64,000 bases of DNA, from positions 62,001-126,000 of the forward strand of contig NZ_JBALOP010000055.1 in assembly GCF_036962685.1 (NCBI RefSeq). The letters are read 5' to 3'. This DNA comes from Ferdinandcohnia sp036962685. GTDB taxonomy: Bacteria; Bacillota; Bacilli; Bacillales; Bacillaceae_L. A program made the position numbers and the translations under genes. Each line of letters starts with the position of its first letter. Positions within the stretch are counted from its first letter, which is position 1. Positions 25,912 to 34,505 of this stretch are shown piece by piece. The notes under the pieces are model-generated. The model did not search any database, was not told the origin of the DNA, and worked only from the letters and a program-made list of their open reading frames with translations.

Positions 25912-27507
25912 ATGGAATTCAGTCAATTGCATTATTATGTACCTACTCCAAAAGCAAGTGAACCATCTGTAATAAAAAGAGATGTAATAATCTATGGCTC
26001 GACACCTGCCGGAATCACATCTGCAATTCAAGCGAAGCGGATGGGTCTTTCTGTTGTCATTGCTGAATTCGGAAAAAATATTGGAGGGATCACTGCTAGT
26101 GGTTTAGGTGCTTCCGATATTGGTGCTAAGGAAGCAATTGGAGGTTTATCGAGAGAATTCTTTCAGGAATTAGGAAAGTATTACAACACAAACGAACAAT
26201 GGACATTTGAACCTAAGGCAGCCAAATATGTATTTGAAAAATGGCTAAATGATTATGAAATTGAAGTAATTTTTAATCAACACGTAAATGAAGTTAAAAA
26301 AGTGAATGGTAGGATAACAGAAATTAGTATGGAAGATGGAACAACATATAGAGGCAACTTTTTCATTGATGGTAGTTATGAAGGCGACATAATGGCAAAA
26401 GCAGGTGTCACTTACATGGTAGGTAGAGAATCGAACGCCACCTATAAAGAGACCTATAATGGGATTCAATTTGGACATCCCCATCATCAATTTGAAAAAT
26501 GGATTGATCCATATGTAATTGAGGGAGACCCTTCCAGCGGGGTTTTACCAAGCATTACTGAAATAAATCATGATACTCTTGGCTACCAAGGACAAGGTGA
26601 TCATCGAATCCAGGCATATAATTTCCGTATTTGCTTAACAAAGAATGCTGAAAATCGTGTTCCTTTTCCAAAACCACCATCCTATAACCGGGACCGTTAC
26701 AAATTATTATTGCGTTATATCCGTGCTGGAGTATGGGATGCCATGAACCTTCATACCATGTTGCCGAATGGAAAGACCGATTTAAATAACTATGGAGGAT
26801 TTTCAACAGATCATATAGGGATGAATTATGATTGGCCAGATGGAGATTTCGAAACACGTGAAAGAATCTTCCAAGACCATTTTACATATAATCTTGGATT
26901 GCTTTACTTTTTAGCAAATGATGAACAGGTTCCTAAAGCAATTCGGAACGAGGTTTCCCAGTGGGGATTAGCTCGAGACGAATTTGAAGAAACGGGACAT
27001 TGGCCACATCAGCTATATATTCGGGAAGCAAGAAGAATGATAGCAGACTATGTGATGACAGATCATAATTGTTTAGGTCACATGACAGTGGAAGACTCAA
27101 TTGGACTAGCATCCTATCAAATGGACTCCCATCATGTGAGGAGATTGATTATTGATGGCCGTGTCTATAATGAAGGCGATGTTGAAATACCGATTTCGCC
27201 CTATCCGATTTCATATCGCTCGATTCGTCCAAAAGCTGAAGAATGTACAAATTTACTTGTTCCTGTTTGCTTGTCTAGCTCTCACATTGCCTATGGTTCC
27301 ATTCGTATGGAGCCCGTGTTTATGATTTTAGGTCAGTCTGCAGGGACCGCGGTTGCTCTAGCCTATAAAAATCAAACAACAGTACAAGACATCTCTTACG
27401 ACGAGTTGAAAACGGAGTTACTCTCTTACGGACAAGTACTCGAATGGGACGATTCAATTGAAGATGACCCAGTGTTACGAATGAAAGAGACATTCGGAAA
27501 GAAATAA
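25912..27507 (+). CDS. FAD-dependent oxidoreductase (FAD_oxidored), paralogue
   Basis: 531 residues from ATG 25912, which has AAGGAGG 8 nt upstream; the frame is open to 25885. FAD loop near residues 23-40 (VIIYGSTPAGITSAIQAKR), then GKNIGGITASGLGASD, the long substrate domain and a C-terminal SSHIAYGSIRMEPVFMILGQ block. Same family as the 6540-8117 product but clearly different. It is transcribed alone, between two terminators, under site F. Probably oxidises a sugar or sugar acid in the cytoplasm; reaction unknown. Confidence 0.8.
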   Translation: MEFSQLHYYVPTPKASEPSVIKRDVIIYGSTPAGITSAIQAKRMGLSVVIAEFGKNIGGITASGLGASDIGAKEAIGGLSREFFQELGKYYNTNEQWTFEPKAAKYVFEKWLNDYEIEVIFNQHVNEVKKVNGRITEISMEDGTTYRGNFFIDGSYEGDIMAKAGVTYMVGRESNATYKETYNGIQFGHPHHQFEKWIDPYVIEGDPSSGVLPSITEINHDTLGYQGQGDHRIQAYNFRICLTKNAENRVPFPKPPSYNRDRYKLLLRYIRAGVWDAMNLHTMLPNGKTDLNNYGGFSTDHIGMNYDWPDGDFETRERIFQDHFTYNLGLLYFLANDEQVPKAIRNEVSQWGLARDEFEETGHWPHQLYIREARRMIADYVMTDHNCLGHMTVEDSIGLASYQMDSHHVRRLIIDGRVYNEGDVEIPISPYPISYRSIRPKAEECTNLLVPVCLSSSHIAYGSIRMEPVFMILGQSAGTAVALAYKNQTTVQDISYDELKTELLSYGQVLEWDDSIEDDPVLRMKETFGKK

Positions 27508-27511
27508 AGAG

Positions 27512-27549
27512 AAGGACTACATTTTGATTGCAAAATGTAGTCCTTTTTA
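27512..27549 (+). terminator. terminator of FAD-oxidoreductase gene
   Basis: A perfect 15-bp stem (AAGGACTACATTTTG / CAAAATGTAGTCCTT) with a 4-nt loop, followed by TTTATT. Confidence 0.85.
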
Positions 27550-27616
27550 TTCTTACTCCAAAACCCTTACTATGATTGTTTGCGTCTTTCCAATATTTAT
27601 AGCTTACGATTTTTTT

Positions 27617-30600
27617 TTACAAATAACTTGCAAGATTGATAAGAATTTGGGCTTGCTCCTCTGTTAATTTCTTACCGCTTTGAGCTTCTGCCTGGTTGAT
27701 AAATGCTTGAATCATTCCAGCCTTTGCGTTTGTGTTTCCACTTTCCTCTGCGTCTTGTGCATTTTCAAGCTTACTTGATAATGCATCAGCAAGTCCGGTA
27801 TCCTTACCTGCAAACTGACGAGCAAGCTCTACCAGCCCCTCGTACGTCAAAGTAACCTGGAAGGTGAAGGTCGTGTTTGCTTTATTGCCAGCTTTGTCTT
27901 CAGCAGTGACGGTTATGTCATGGCTTCCTGGTTCAAACTCGTAGGCTGGCCGCTCTATTAACAGTCCTGTGCACGGGTCTTCTGTCAAACCAGACATGAG
28001 GTCTGATGCTTTGCAGCTAATTTCAATAGTTTCTGATACGGAATACTCCGGTTGAGCGACAAATTGAACAACCGGGGCTGTCTTGTCGATGCTCACTTCA
28101 AGCGTCTGTGGCTCTTCTTTAACACCTGAAAAGTTCGTAGCGTAATAAGTGAGCGTTGTTATGCCTTCCTGAATTATAGGTACTTGAACTGCATTTCCCT
28201 TTACCGTTACTTGGTCAACAGCCTGTGCGCCTACAGCTGAATAGGTGATCGAATAGGCATTGTCTGCTGTAATCGAAATAACGGTGTCGCTATTAGTCCA
28301 GCCGTTCTCGTTCGGAACTGGATCAAAGCTTGCGAACGTTACAGGAACAACCTTATCCTTAACTTTCACAGTGAAATCGTCATAATACGCTTCCGCTATA
28401 TTATAACGCGATGTAACAGCTATCAATTTTCCATAGGCCGCATTAGCAGGCGCCTTGCCTCTAAGAACCACCTGTTGCCATTGTGATAAGCGGGATTCGT
28501 CTAAATGCGTTTCCAGTGTCGAGATCTCAGCGTTGTTCTTGTCATAGAAGCGAAACATAAAACCTGGCTGACCCGATTCAATGTACAAATTGACTCCTGC
28601 TTCGTATTCTTCTCCCGGAATTACAGGAATCTTGTCGCTAATGATGGCTACAGAAGCAGTCCGCAGCGTATCTGTCGTCTTTAAACTATAACTGCCAGTG
28701 AAGCTCTTCTCACTGCTAAGCTCATAAGTGTAGCCATTACCAGTAGCAAACATCGGACTCCATCCCGGTATAGCATTCGTACTTCCACTCTCTTCAAAAC
28801 CGGCGTTATTTATAGGAACCGAAATGTCCGGGAACGGCTCCTTGATCTCCCCGTCCACTTCCATTCGGTAAAGAATGGTGTTTGTCTGTGCATCTGTAAA
28901 ATAAACGTGGCCGTCTAGACCTAAATCAAAGCGAGATGCATCAGTCAGTGCACGTGACTCCAACGTTTCCGGATCAATCACGGTCAGCTTGTTATTGAAG
29001 AGGACATAGAGCAGTCCGTCCTCAGACCATCTGAGAGGATGGTGAGCCCAATGACTGAAATTAAGCTTCGGATAGATTTTCTTGCTTTTTACAACTTGGA
29101 ATGTATTCGGGTCAAGCGCAAAGATAAACTCATAAGAAGCTCCCCAGATCAATCCGTCAGGCCCTACTGAGAGATCTCCGATAAAGATCGGCTTATCTAA
29201 GCCTGGAATGCGAAGCGGAAATTCAGCGACTTTTTCTTCATTTTCCGTATCCCAAACAAAAATCTTCGCTTCAGCTTCAGTTGGCTCTGAGCCAAGACCG
29301 CCACGTATAGTCGTAGAGCCAAATAGCTTGCCGTCATGAAACGTTGTGCTTAACACGCTTTGGTTCTCGACAACGTCACGATGCACACGAGTTTCCCCAG
29401 TTGAAGGATCATATACTGTTAGAGAACCTCCTAAGGTTCCATAACCAGAAATCGTCGAAATATAGATTTTGTCATTGCCGCCCGTAATGTTTACAAGCCG
29501 TTCTTGTTGGTTGCCTAGAACCGCTAGACTTTTCGGATTCGTACTGCTCGGTTCCGCGGATAAATCGTATTCGTATAACGCGCCCTCTGGATATACTCCC
29601 AAATACACTTTGTTCCCTACTGTATATACACTGTCAGCCTGCCCAATATTGAACGGCTGAGTCGTATTACTTTCCAGATCGACAAGAGAAGATCTCGCCT
29701 GCGATCCTGTTGCTATCAACTGAGTTTCTGAGACCGCACTAAGTTGGTTAACAACTCCTGGCAATCCAGGAACAATAGGTGGGTAGGTATGAACCTGTTT
29801 TGTCTCGATATTCATGATTGTTACGCCACCATCATAACGAACGGTTACTAAATTTTTACCGGGCAGCTCAGGCTTGTTCGGAAACTCAACCCAATCCACC
29901 CCTCGGAACCCGCTACCGTATGTCATGCCAGTCAATTCTACTTGGTGAGTGGTCAAATCGAATGTTTTCAACTGCTTGTCGGCTAGGAAATACAATTTTC
30001 CATCCAATGAATCCGTAGCATGGAGCCCCACTAGATTTTCTAATACAACGTCGAGCCAAGTTTCCGTCTGAGTATCATAGATAAAACCTTCTCCCGGAAC
30101 CCCGCTGCCGTCCGTATAACGAGCTAGCAAATAACGGTCATCAATGGTGCTTAAGTCATATACCGTTTCTTCTTTTACATTGAGAGAACCCGCAATATTT
30201 GTTTTTTCACCGGTTTCAAGATTGACCCTGACAATTTGCTTATGAGCTGTACCTGCATAAATATTTCCACCCTGATAAGCAATTGAACGAACATATTCCT
30301 GGTCTAAAGCGCCGATCATCCGGCCATAATCTTTCGTTTGCTTGGTGACAGGATCGTACTGATATACTTTACCTCCTGGATAAGTACCTACGTAAACACG
30401 TCCCTGCTCATCCGTTGTAATGCTATTCGGTACGGATTGCCCATCAAATTGGGCTACCAACACTGGTGTTTTCGTTACAGGAGAATAGTTCCATAACTTC
30501 GCTCCGCCTCCATCAGCAGCAAGGTATAAAGATCCGTCTGGAGCTATAGTGTGTGCCCATGAGCTTTCCGATGGAGCGATCGGAATGCTGCGGAGCAGCT

Positions 30601-30865
30601 TGTAATTATCCAGGTCGATGACATTCAAATAGCCTGGTTTTCCTTTCGCAGTGGCATAAAGTACGTTATGCCCGTCTTCCTTACCGACTGTACCGTTAAA
30701 CACAGCTACCGTATAATTATTAGGATATAGAAGCTCCTCGGGACTACCGTATGTTTTCTGTGAAAGCTTGCTATCTGCTGCTGAAGCTGTTGCTCCACCA
30801 AAACCAGCTATAGTGAGAAGTAAGCACATCATGGTTATTAGGGCGCTATGCATACTAATTTTCAT
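27617..30865 (-). CDS. secreted beta-propeller protein 1, CBM and FIMAH domains
   Basis: 1082 residues from ATG 30865 (AGGAGG upstream); the frame is open to 30940. Signal peptide residues 1-28 (ASA cleavage). About 35-690 are propeller-like repeats (VGTYPGGKVYQYD, STISGYGTLGGSLTVYD, GDLSVGPDGLIWGA). About 700-855 is a jelly-roll carbohydrate-binding-like module (NAGFEESGS...PGW to YYDDFTVKV), followed by Ig-like domains and a C-terminal FIMAH-type helical domain (last 75 residues). Exported; predicted to bind or cleave a polysaccharide. No catalytic family is recognised. Sampled lines have about 45-50% GC against 35-40% in its two paralogues, suggesting a Paenibacillus-like donor. Controlled by promoter E. 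Confidence 0.75.
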   Translation of the reverse strand: MKISMHSALITMMCLLLTIAGFGGATASAADSKLSQKTYGSPEELLYPNNYTVAVFNGTVGKEDGHNVLYATAKGKPGYLNVIDLDNYKLLRSIPIAPSESSWAHTIAPDGSLYLAADGGGAKLWNYSPVTKTPVLVAQFDGQSVPNSITTDEQGRVYVGTYPGGKVYQYDPVTKQTKDYGRMIGALDQEYVRSIAYQGGNIYAGTAHKQIVRVNLETGEKTNIAGSLNVKEETVYDLSTIDDRYLLARYTDGSGVPGEGFIYDTQTETWLDVVLENLVGLHATDSLDGKLYFLADKQLKTFDLTTHQVELTGMTYGSGFRGVDWVEFPNKPELPGKNLVTVRYDGGVTIMNIETKQVHTYPPIVPGLPGVVNQLSAVSETQLIATGSQARSSLVDLESNTTQPFNIGQADSVYTVGNKVYLGVYPEGALYEYDLSAEPSSTNPKSLAVLGNQQERLVNITGGNDKIYISTISGYGTLGGSLTVYDPSTGETRVHRDVVENQSVLSTTFHDGKLFGSTTIRGGLGSEPTEAEAKIFVWDTENEEKVAEFPLRIPGLDKPIFIGDLSVGPDGLIWGASYEFIFALDPNTFQVVKSKKIYPKLNFSHWAHHPLRWSEDGLLYVLFNNKLTVIDPETLESRALTDASRFDLGLDGHVYFTDAQTNTILYRMEVDGEIKEPFPDISVPINNAGFEESGSTNAIPGWSPMFATGNGYTYELSSEKSFTGSYSLKTTDTLRTASVAIISDKIPVIPGEEYEAGVNLYIESGQPGFMFRFYDKNNAEISTLETHLDESRLSQWQQVVLRGKAPANAAYGKLIAVTSRYNIAEAYYDDFTVKVKDKVVPVTFASFDPVPNENGWTNSDTVISITADNAYSITYSAVGAQAVDQVTVKGNAVQVPIIQEGITTLTYYATNFSGVKEEPQTLEVSIDKTAPVVQFVAQPEYSVSETIEISCKASDLMSGLTEDPCTGLLIERPAYEFEPGSHDITVTAEDKAGNKANTTFTFQVTLTYEGLVELARQFAGKDTGLADALSSKLENAQDAEESGNTNAKAGMIQAFINQAEAQSGKKLTEEQAQILINLASYL

Positions 30866-30927
30866 TAAAGAGCCTCCTAGATTATAATAGTTAAAGAATT
30901 TTCCTTTTATGTATGTCACAGCTGAAT

Positions 30928-30941
30928 TACAAACGCTCACA
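30928..30941. promoter_or_regulatory. cre-like box before propeller gene 1
   Basis: TACAAACGCTCACA matches the CcpA consensus at 12 of 14 positions; located between promoter E and the gene start. Confidence 0.35.
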
Positions 30942-31124
30942 ATAATATTTTTTTAAATTTTCCTCCTTTCAAGAACAAACATTGAACTGGCATATAAGGG
31001 GCTAACTACTAGTTACTTCAAACGTGTAGCCTTCCCCTAAGTATTAACCAGTGTTACCTTCCTCGTCACACGCATTACTCCTTTCCCCTTTTGATAGAAC
31101 TAAAGAATCTATTAAATCTACTTC

Positions 31125-31174
31125 ATTGTATTGATTTCACAAAAGTGAGACAAGTCTGAAAACTGTCTTTAAAT
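31125..31174 (-). promoter_or_regulatory. propeller gene 1 promoter with regulator site E
   Basis: Minus-strand reading: ATTTAAAGAC, AG, TTTTCAGAC, -35 TTGTCT (31148-31153), 17-bp spacer, -10 TACAAT (31125-31130). Good match in sequence and spacing to sites A, C and D. Long leader of about 260 nt to the gene. Confidence 0.7.
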
Positions 31175-31361
31175 GGTCATAATAGAAAACCCGTCTTTGG
31201 TATGATATCAAGGTTTTAGACCACCCCTACTTTAGAACTAAAAGTAATATCGTCATTTTAAAGACTAAATTCTTTCATTATCCTTGAGGTGGAATCAGAA
31301 AATTTTTAATAGTTTAAAATCCCTTTTTAAGGGAGTATGGAGGTGAGTTTTCAAAAGTTTA
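31175..31361. other. upstream region of propeller gene 2
   Basis: No gene. A half-site TTTAAAGAC (31257-31265) is in the right orientation for the plus-strand gene, but no second half-site or -10 fits, so its promoter is not settled; TTGAGG (31284 region) with TAATAG 17 bp on is a weak candidate. A short CCCTTTTTAAGGG hairpin lies at 31321-31333. Confidence 0.35.
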
Positions 31362-31375
31362 TATAAGCGATGTCA
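31362..31375. promoter_or_regulatory. cre-like box before propeller gene 2
   Basis: TATAAGCGATGTCA matches the CcpA consensus at 13 of 14 positions and ends 5 bp before the AAGGAGG ribosome binding site of the gene. Confidence 0.45.
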
Positions 31376-31395
31376 AAAAAAAGGAGGAATATGCA

Positions 31396-34300
31396 TTGAA
31401 AGAAAAATTTAAAATAGTTTCTATCGTATTTCTTGTAACAATACTCGTTTTCTCCACTTTCCCCTACTTCCAGTTATCAGCTTCAGCAGCGGCTGGCAAT
31501 GAATGGAAAGAACTGATTGTCAAAAATGGTGATTTTGAGACAAAACCAGCATCCGAAACAGAACTTCCATCATGGGTGTATTGGACTGGAGGCTTTAAGA
31601 CCGGAATGAGCATATCAGAAGATGTTGTATTTGCTGGTAATCAAAGTCTAGCGGTCAATAATAACGGTGTAGTAGGTTTATTCAGCCAAGAAATTGGAAT
31701 AAAGGAAGGGAATCAATATAAATTAACAGCACAGCTTTATGTCGAAGAATTAACTGGGAAACCTGGGATTTGGCTACGCTGGACAGATGAAAAAGGTACG
31801 ATTATTTCAAACAACGCACAATATTTTGATGTCCAAGCTTTCAACAAGTGGCAAACGGTAGAAATCCATGCAACGGCTCCTGCAGGAGCAAAAGGACTAA
31901 AAGTCTTTATCTATCAATCATCCACATCCAATATGAGAGGATATTATGATGATGTAAAGGTATTTGAAAAAGGATCCAATGTTTTAGATTTCCCTATTGA
32001 ATACGGTAAAGCTATTAATCATGGTCCTGCTGCTTTGGCTGCTAAATCTCAAGGTGTCGCTATTGGGGATGGAGAACTTTACTATGCAACAAACGGTTCA
32101 CCAGCAATGTTTTATGCGGCTGATGCTAAAACTGGAAAAAAGATTTTTTCTCAGGAATTGCCAGGTAGTGATGTTGTGTGGGCCATGGTCCTAGGTGCAG
32201 ATGGAAATGTCTACTTTGCTGGCACCTACAACGGAATTTTATACCGATACGTGGTTGACGAACAACGACTAGAGCAGCTCGGGAAAAATCCATCTGATAA
32301 TTGGGTTTGGCAGCTCGAGGCTTCAAAGGATGGAAAAATCTACGGGGGAACCTATCCAAATGCGAAGGTATTCGAATATGATATTGAATCTGCACAATTT
32401 AAGGATTTAGGAACCTTTTATGAAGGTCAGCAATATGCACGCGGACTTGGAATTACGGAAGAAAGTCTTTATGTCGGAACAGGTACAAGTGCTTATTTAA
32501 TGAAAATGGATCTGGCATCTGGTGAAAGAACGGAAATTAAATTACCAATTACAGGTGTTTCCACTTCAATTTCGAATATTTGGGAATATGGTAATCTTAT
32601 TTTTGTTGCCTATGGAACTTCATTGGTGACGATTGACAAGACAACGGGTGAAGAAAAAAATACGATGAATTGGCAGGATGAGAATACATTTGATGGGCTC
32701 ATTTCATCTCCGTCCCCATATGATGAAAACATACTCTATTTTATTAATAAAAACACGCAACAATTATGGACATATGATATGACAACACATGACACAGAGA
32801 AGGTTAAACCAACGGTACAACTACCTGCTACCCCTGCTAAAGCAATACGTTGGATAAAAGATGAGAATGGTAAAGATGTATTAGCAATTATGCATCATCA
32901 AATCGAATATTCAATCTATGACCCTACTACAAATTCTGTAAAAGTTAGTTACCCTGATGTTGAAATGCAAGGATTGTTAATGCAAAGCTTAGAAATTGAC
33001 GAAGACCAAAAGATTTATATGGGTGGGTATCAAGGTTCCTTTGGAGTATTTGATACATCAATTGATAAATACATCCTTCAAGAACGTGATCCTCACCAAA
33101 TCGAAGGGATTGGATTTTTAAACGGTGATGTTTATCTAGGAACCTATGGCGGTGCCAAAATCTATAAATATGATCCAAACCTCCCTTTTACCTTCTCTGG
33201 TGGTAAAAAAGGAGAAAATCCTGAAATGGTAAAAGACATCGAGGAAGACCAAAGCCGACCTTTCACTTTTACATCAGGAGATAATAAACTCTTCATAGGT
33301 ACCATTTCCGATTATGGAAGGTTAGGTGGCGCACTTACGATATTTGATTCTAAAACCAATGAGTGGAAGACCATTCGTAATATCATTAAAAATCAAAGTA
33401 TCATTGGATTAGCTTATCAAGATGGGACAGTATTTGGGGGTTCCACTATTGCTGGTGGTCTAGGCATTGATCCAACCGAACCAAAAGCAAAAATGTTTGA
33501 ATACGATGTTGCAACAGGTACACATGAAGCATTCGATCTCAATGTGGAAGGTTTAGCCAAACCAGAAATGATTGGTGAACTGTCCGCTGGGCCGGATGGA
33601 AACATTTGGGGTGTTGCTTGGGGATTGGATGAAACCGGTGTCTATAATACTGTAATTTTTGCCATGAACCCAGATAATCGAGAAATTGTGAAAAGTACAC
33701 AGCTTTATAAAGGTGTAAACAGAGGAAGCCAATGGCGGCCATTCTTCATTCGTTGGGATAACCAAGGATTCCTTTATACGACAGCTGCTCGTACATTAAC
33801 AGTTCTCGATCCAGAAACAATGAAAAGTAAGCAATTGATTACAGATAATGTCAATTTGATGGATGTTGATAAGGAAGGCAATATTTATTATTCCTCGGAC
33901 GAAAACCTGTTTCAATTACCTGTACCGCTTGAAAACGGAACTTTATCTGTCGAGAGTGAGTCATTACTACAAGGTACCGAGCAAAACATTGATTTAGCTG
34001 TTACTCTTATCAATGGAAACACGATTGATTTAACCGGAGCTCAAATTGAATGGATCAATTCAAATCCTGATGTCGCTAGTCTTGATAAGGGAAAAATCAT
34101 TGCAAAAAATGCTGGAACAACTGAAATTTATGCAACGGTCGCGTATAACGGCGGTGAAGTTAGAACGAATACAATTGTGATCACAGTTGGAGTCACAGCC
34201 GAGACATTAGCAAAGCAAATAAGTGAACTTGAAAAAGCAGGAACCATTCCACATTCAGTGACACAACAACTAAGCAACCGCTTAGCACAAGCAGAACAGC

Positions 34301-34443
34301 ATTTCAAAAATGGTAAGAAAGATCAAGCCCTAAAACATCTTGGGGATTTCCGTAAGCATCTAGATAACAGCAGCATAGATCGTGAAATCAAACTTACATT
34401 ACTCAATAATCTAACTGCTATTGAAGAAGCTTTCAAAAAATAA
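31396..34443 (+). CDS. secreted beta-propeller protein 2, N-terminal CBM
   Basis: 1015 residues; TTG start at 31396 with AAGGAGG 8 nt upstream. Signal peptide residues 1-31 (SASA). Residues 35-195 form a CBM4/9-like jelly roll (NGDFETKPAS to YYDDVKVFE). About 205-840 are propeller-like repeats sharing motifs with paralogues 1 and 3 (FAGTYNGILYRY, GGTYPNAKVFEYD, GTISDYGRLGGALTIFD, GGSTIAGGLGIDPTE). Then a Big_2-like Ig domain (IEWINSNPDVASLDKGKI) and a helical FIMAH-like C-terminus. Exported; presumably binds or attacks the glycan. No known catalytic signature seen. It converges on propeller gene 3. Confidence 0.75.
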   Translation: MKEKFKIVSIVFLVTILVFSTFPYFQLSASAAAGNEWKELIVKNGDFETKPASETELPSWVYWTGGFKTGMSISEDVVFAGNQSLAVNNNGVVGLFSQEIGIKEGNQYKLTAQLYVEELTGKPGIWLRWTDEKGTIISNNAQYFDVQAFNKWQTVEIHATAPAGAKGLKVFIYQSSTSNMRGYYDDVKVFEKGSNVLDFPIEYGKAINHGPAALAAKSQGVAIGDGELYYATNGSPAMFYAADAKTGKKIFSQELPGSDVVWAMVLGADGNVYFAGTYNGILYRYVVDEQRLEQLGKNPSDNWVWQLEASKDGKIYGGTYPNAKVFEYDIESAQFKDLGTFYEGQQYARGLGITEESLYVGTGTSAYLMKMDLASGERTEIKLPITGVSTSISNIWEYGNLIFVAYGTSLVTIDKTTGEEKNTMNWQDENTFDGLISSPSPYDENILYFINKNTQQLWTYDMTTHDTEKVKPTVQLPATPAKAIRWIKDENGKDVLAIMHHQIEYSIYDPTTNSVKVSYPDVEMQGLLMQSLEIDEDQKIYMGGYQGSFGVFDTSIDKYILQERDPHQIEGIGFLNGDVYLGTYGGAKIYKYDPNLPFTFSGGKKGENPEMVKDIEEDQSRPFTFTSGDNKLFIGTISDYGRLGGALTIFDSKTNEWKTIRNIIKNQSIIGLAYQDGTVFGGSTIAGGLGIDPTEPKAKMFEYDVATGTHEAFDLNVEGLAKPEMIGELSAGPDGNIWGVAWGLDETGVYNTVIFAMNPDNREIVKSTQLYKGVNRGSQWRPFFIRWDNQGFLYTTAARTLTVLDPETMKSKQLITDNVNLMDVDKEGNIYYSSDENLFQLPVPLENGTLSVESESLLQGTEQNIDLAVTLINGNTIDLTGAQIEWINSNPDVASLDKGKIIAKNAGTTEIYATVAYNGGEVRTNTIVITVGVTAETLAKQISELEKAGTIPHSVTQQLSNRLAQAEQHFKNGKKDQALKHLGDFRKHLDNSSIDREIKLTLLNNLTAIEEAFKK

Positions 34444-34450
34444 TCCATAA

Positions 34451-34484
34451 CAAAAGGTCCTCTGCGTTCGCAGAAGACCTTTTG
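34451..34484 (+). terminator. terminator of propeller gene 2
   Basis: A 16-bp stem with one mismatch (CAAAAGGTCCTCTGCG / CGCAGAAGACCTTTTG) and T-rich end; lies between the convergent propeller genes and can serve both. Confidence 0.7.
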
Positions 34485-34505
34485 TTAGTCCTTCTAAAAT
34501 ATCAT

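Noticed and set aside
31257..31265. TTTAAAGAC half-site as operator of propeller gene 2
   Set aside because: No second half-site 11 bp on and no fitting -35/-10, so it may be chance in AT-rich DNA.
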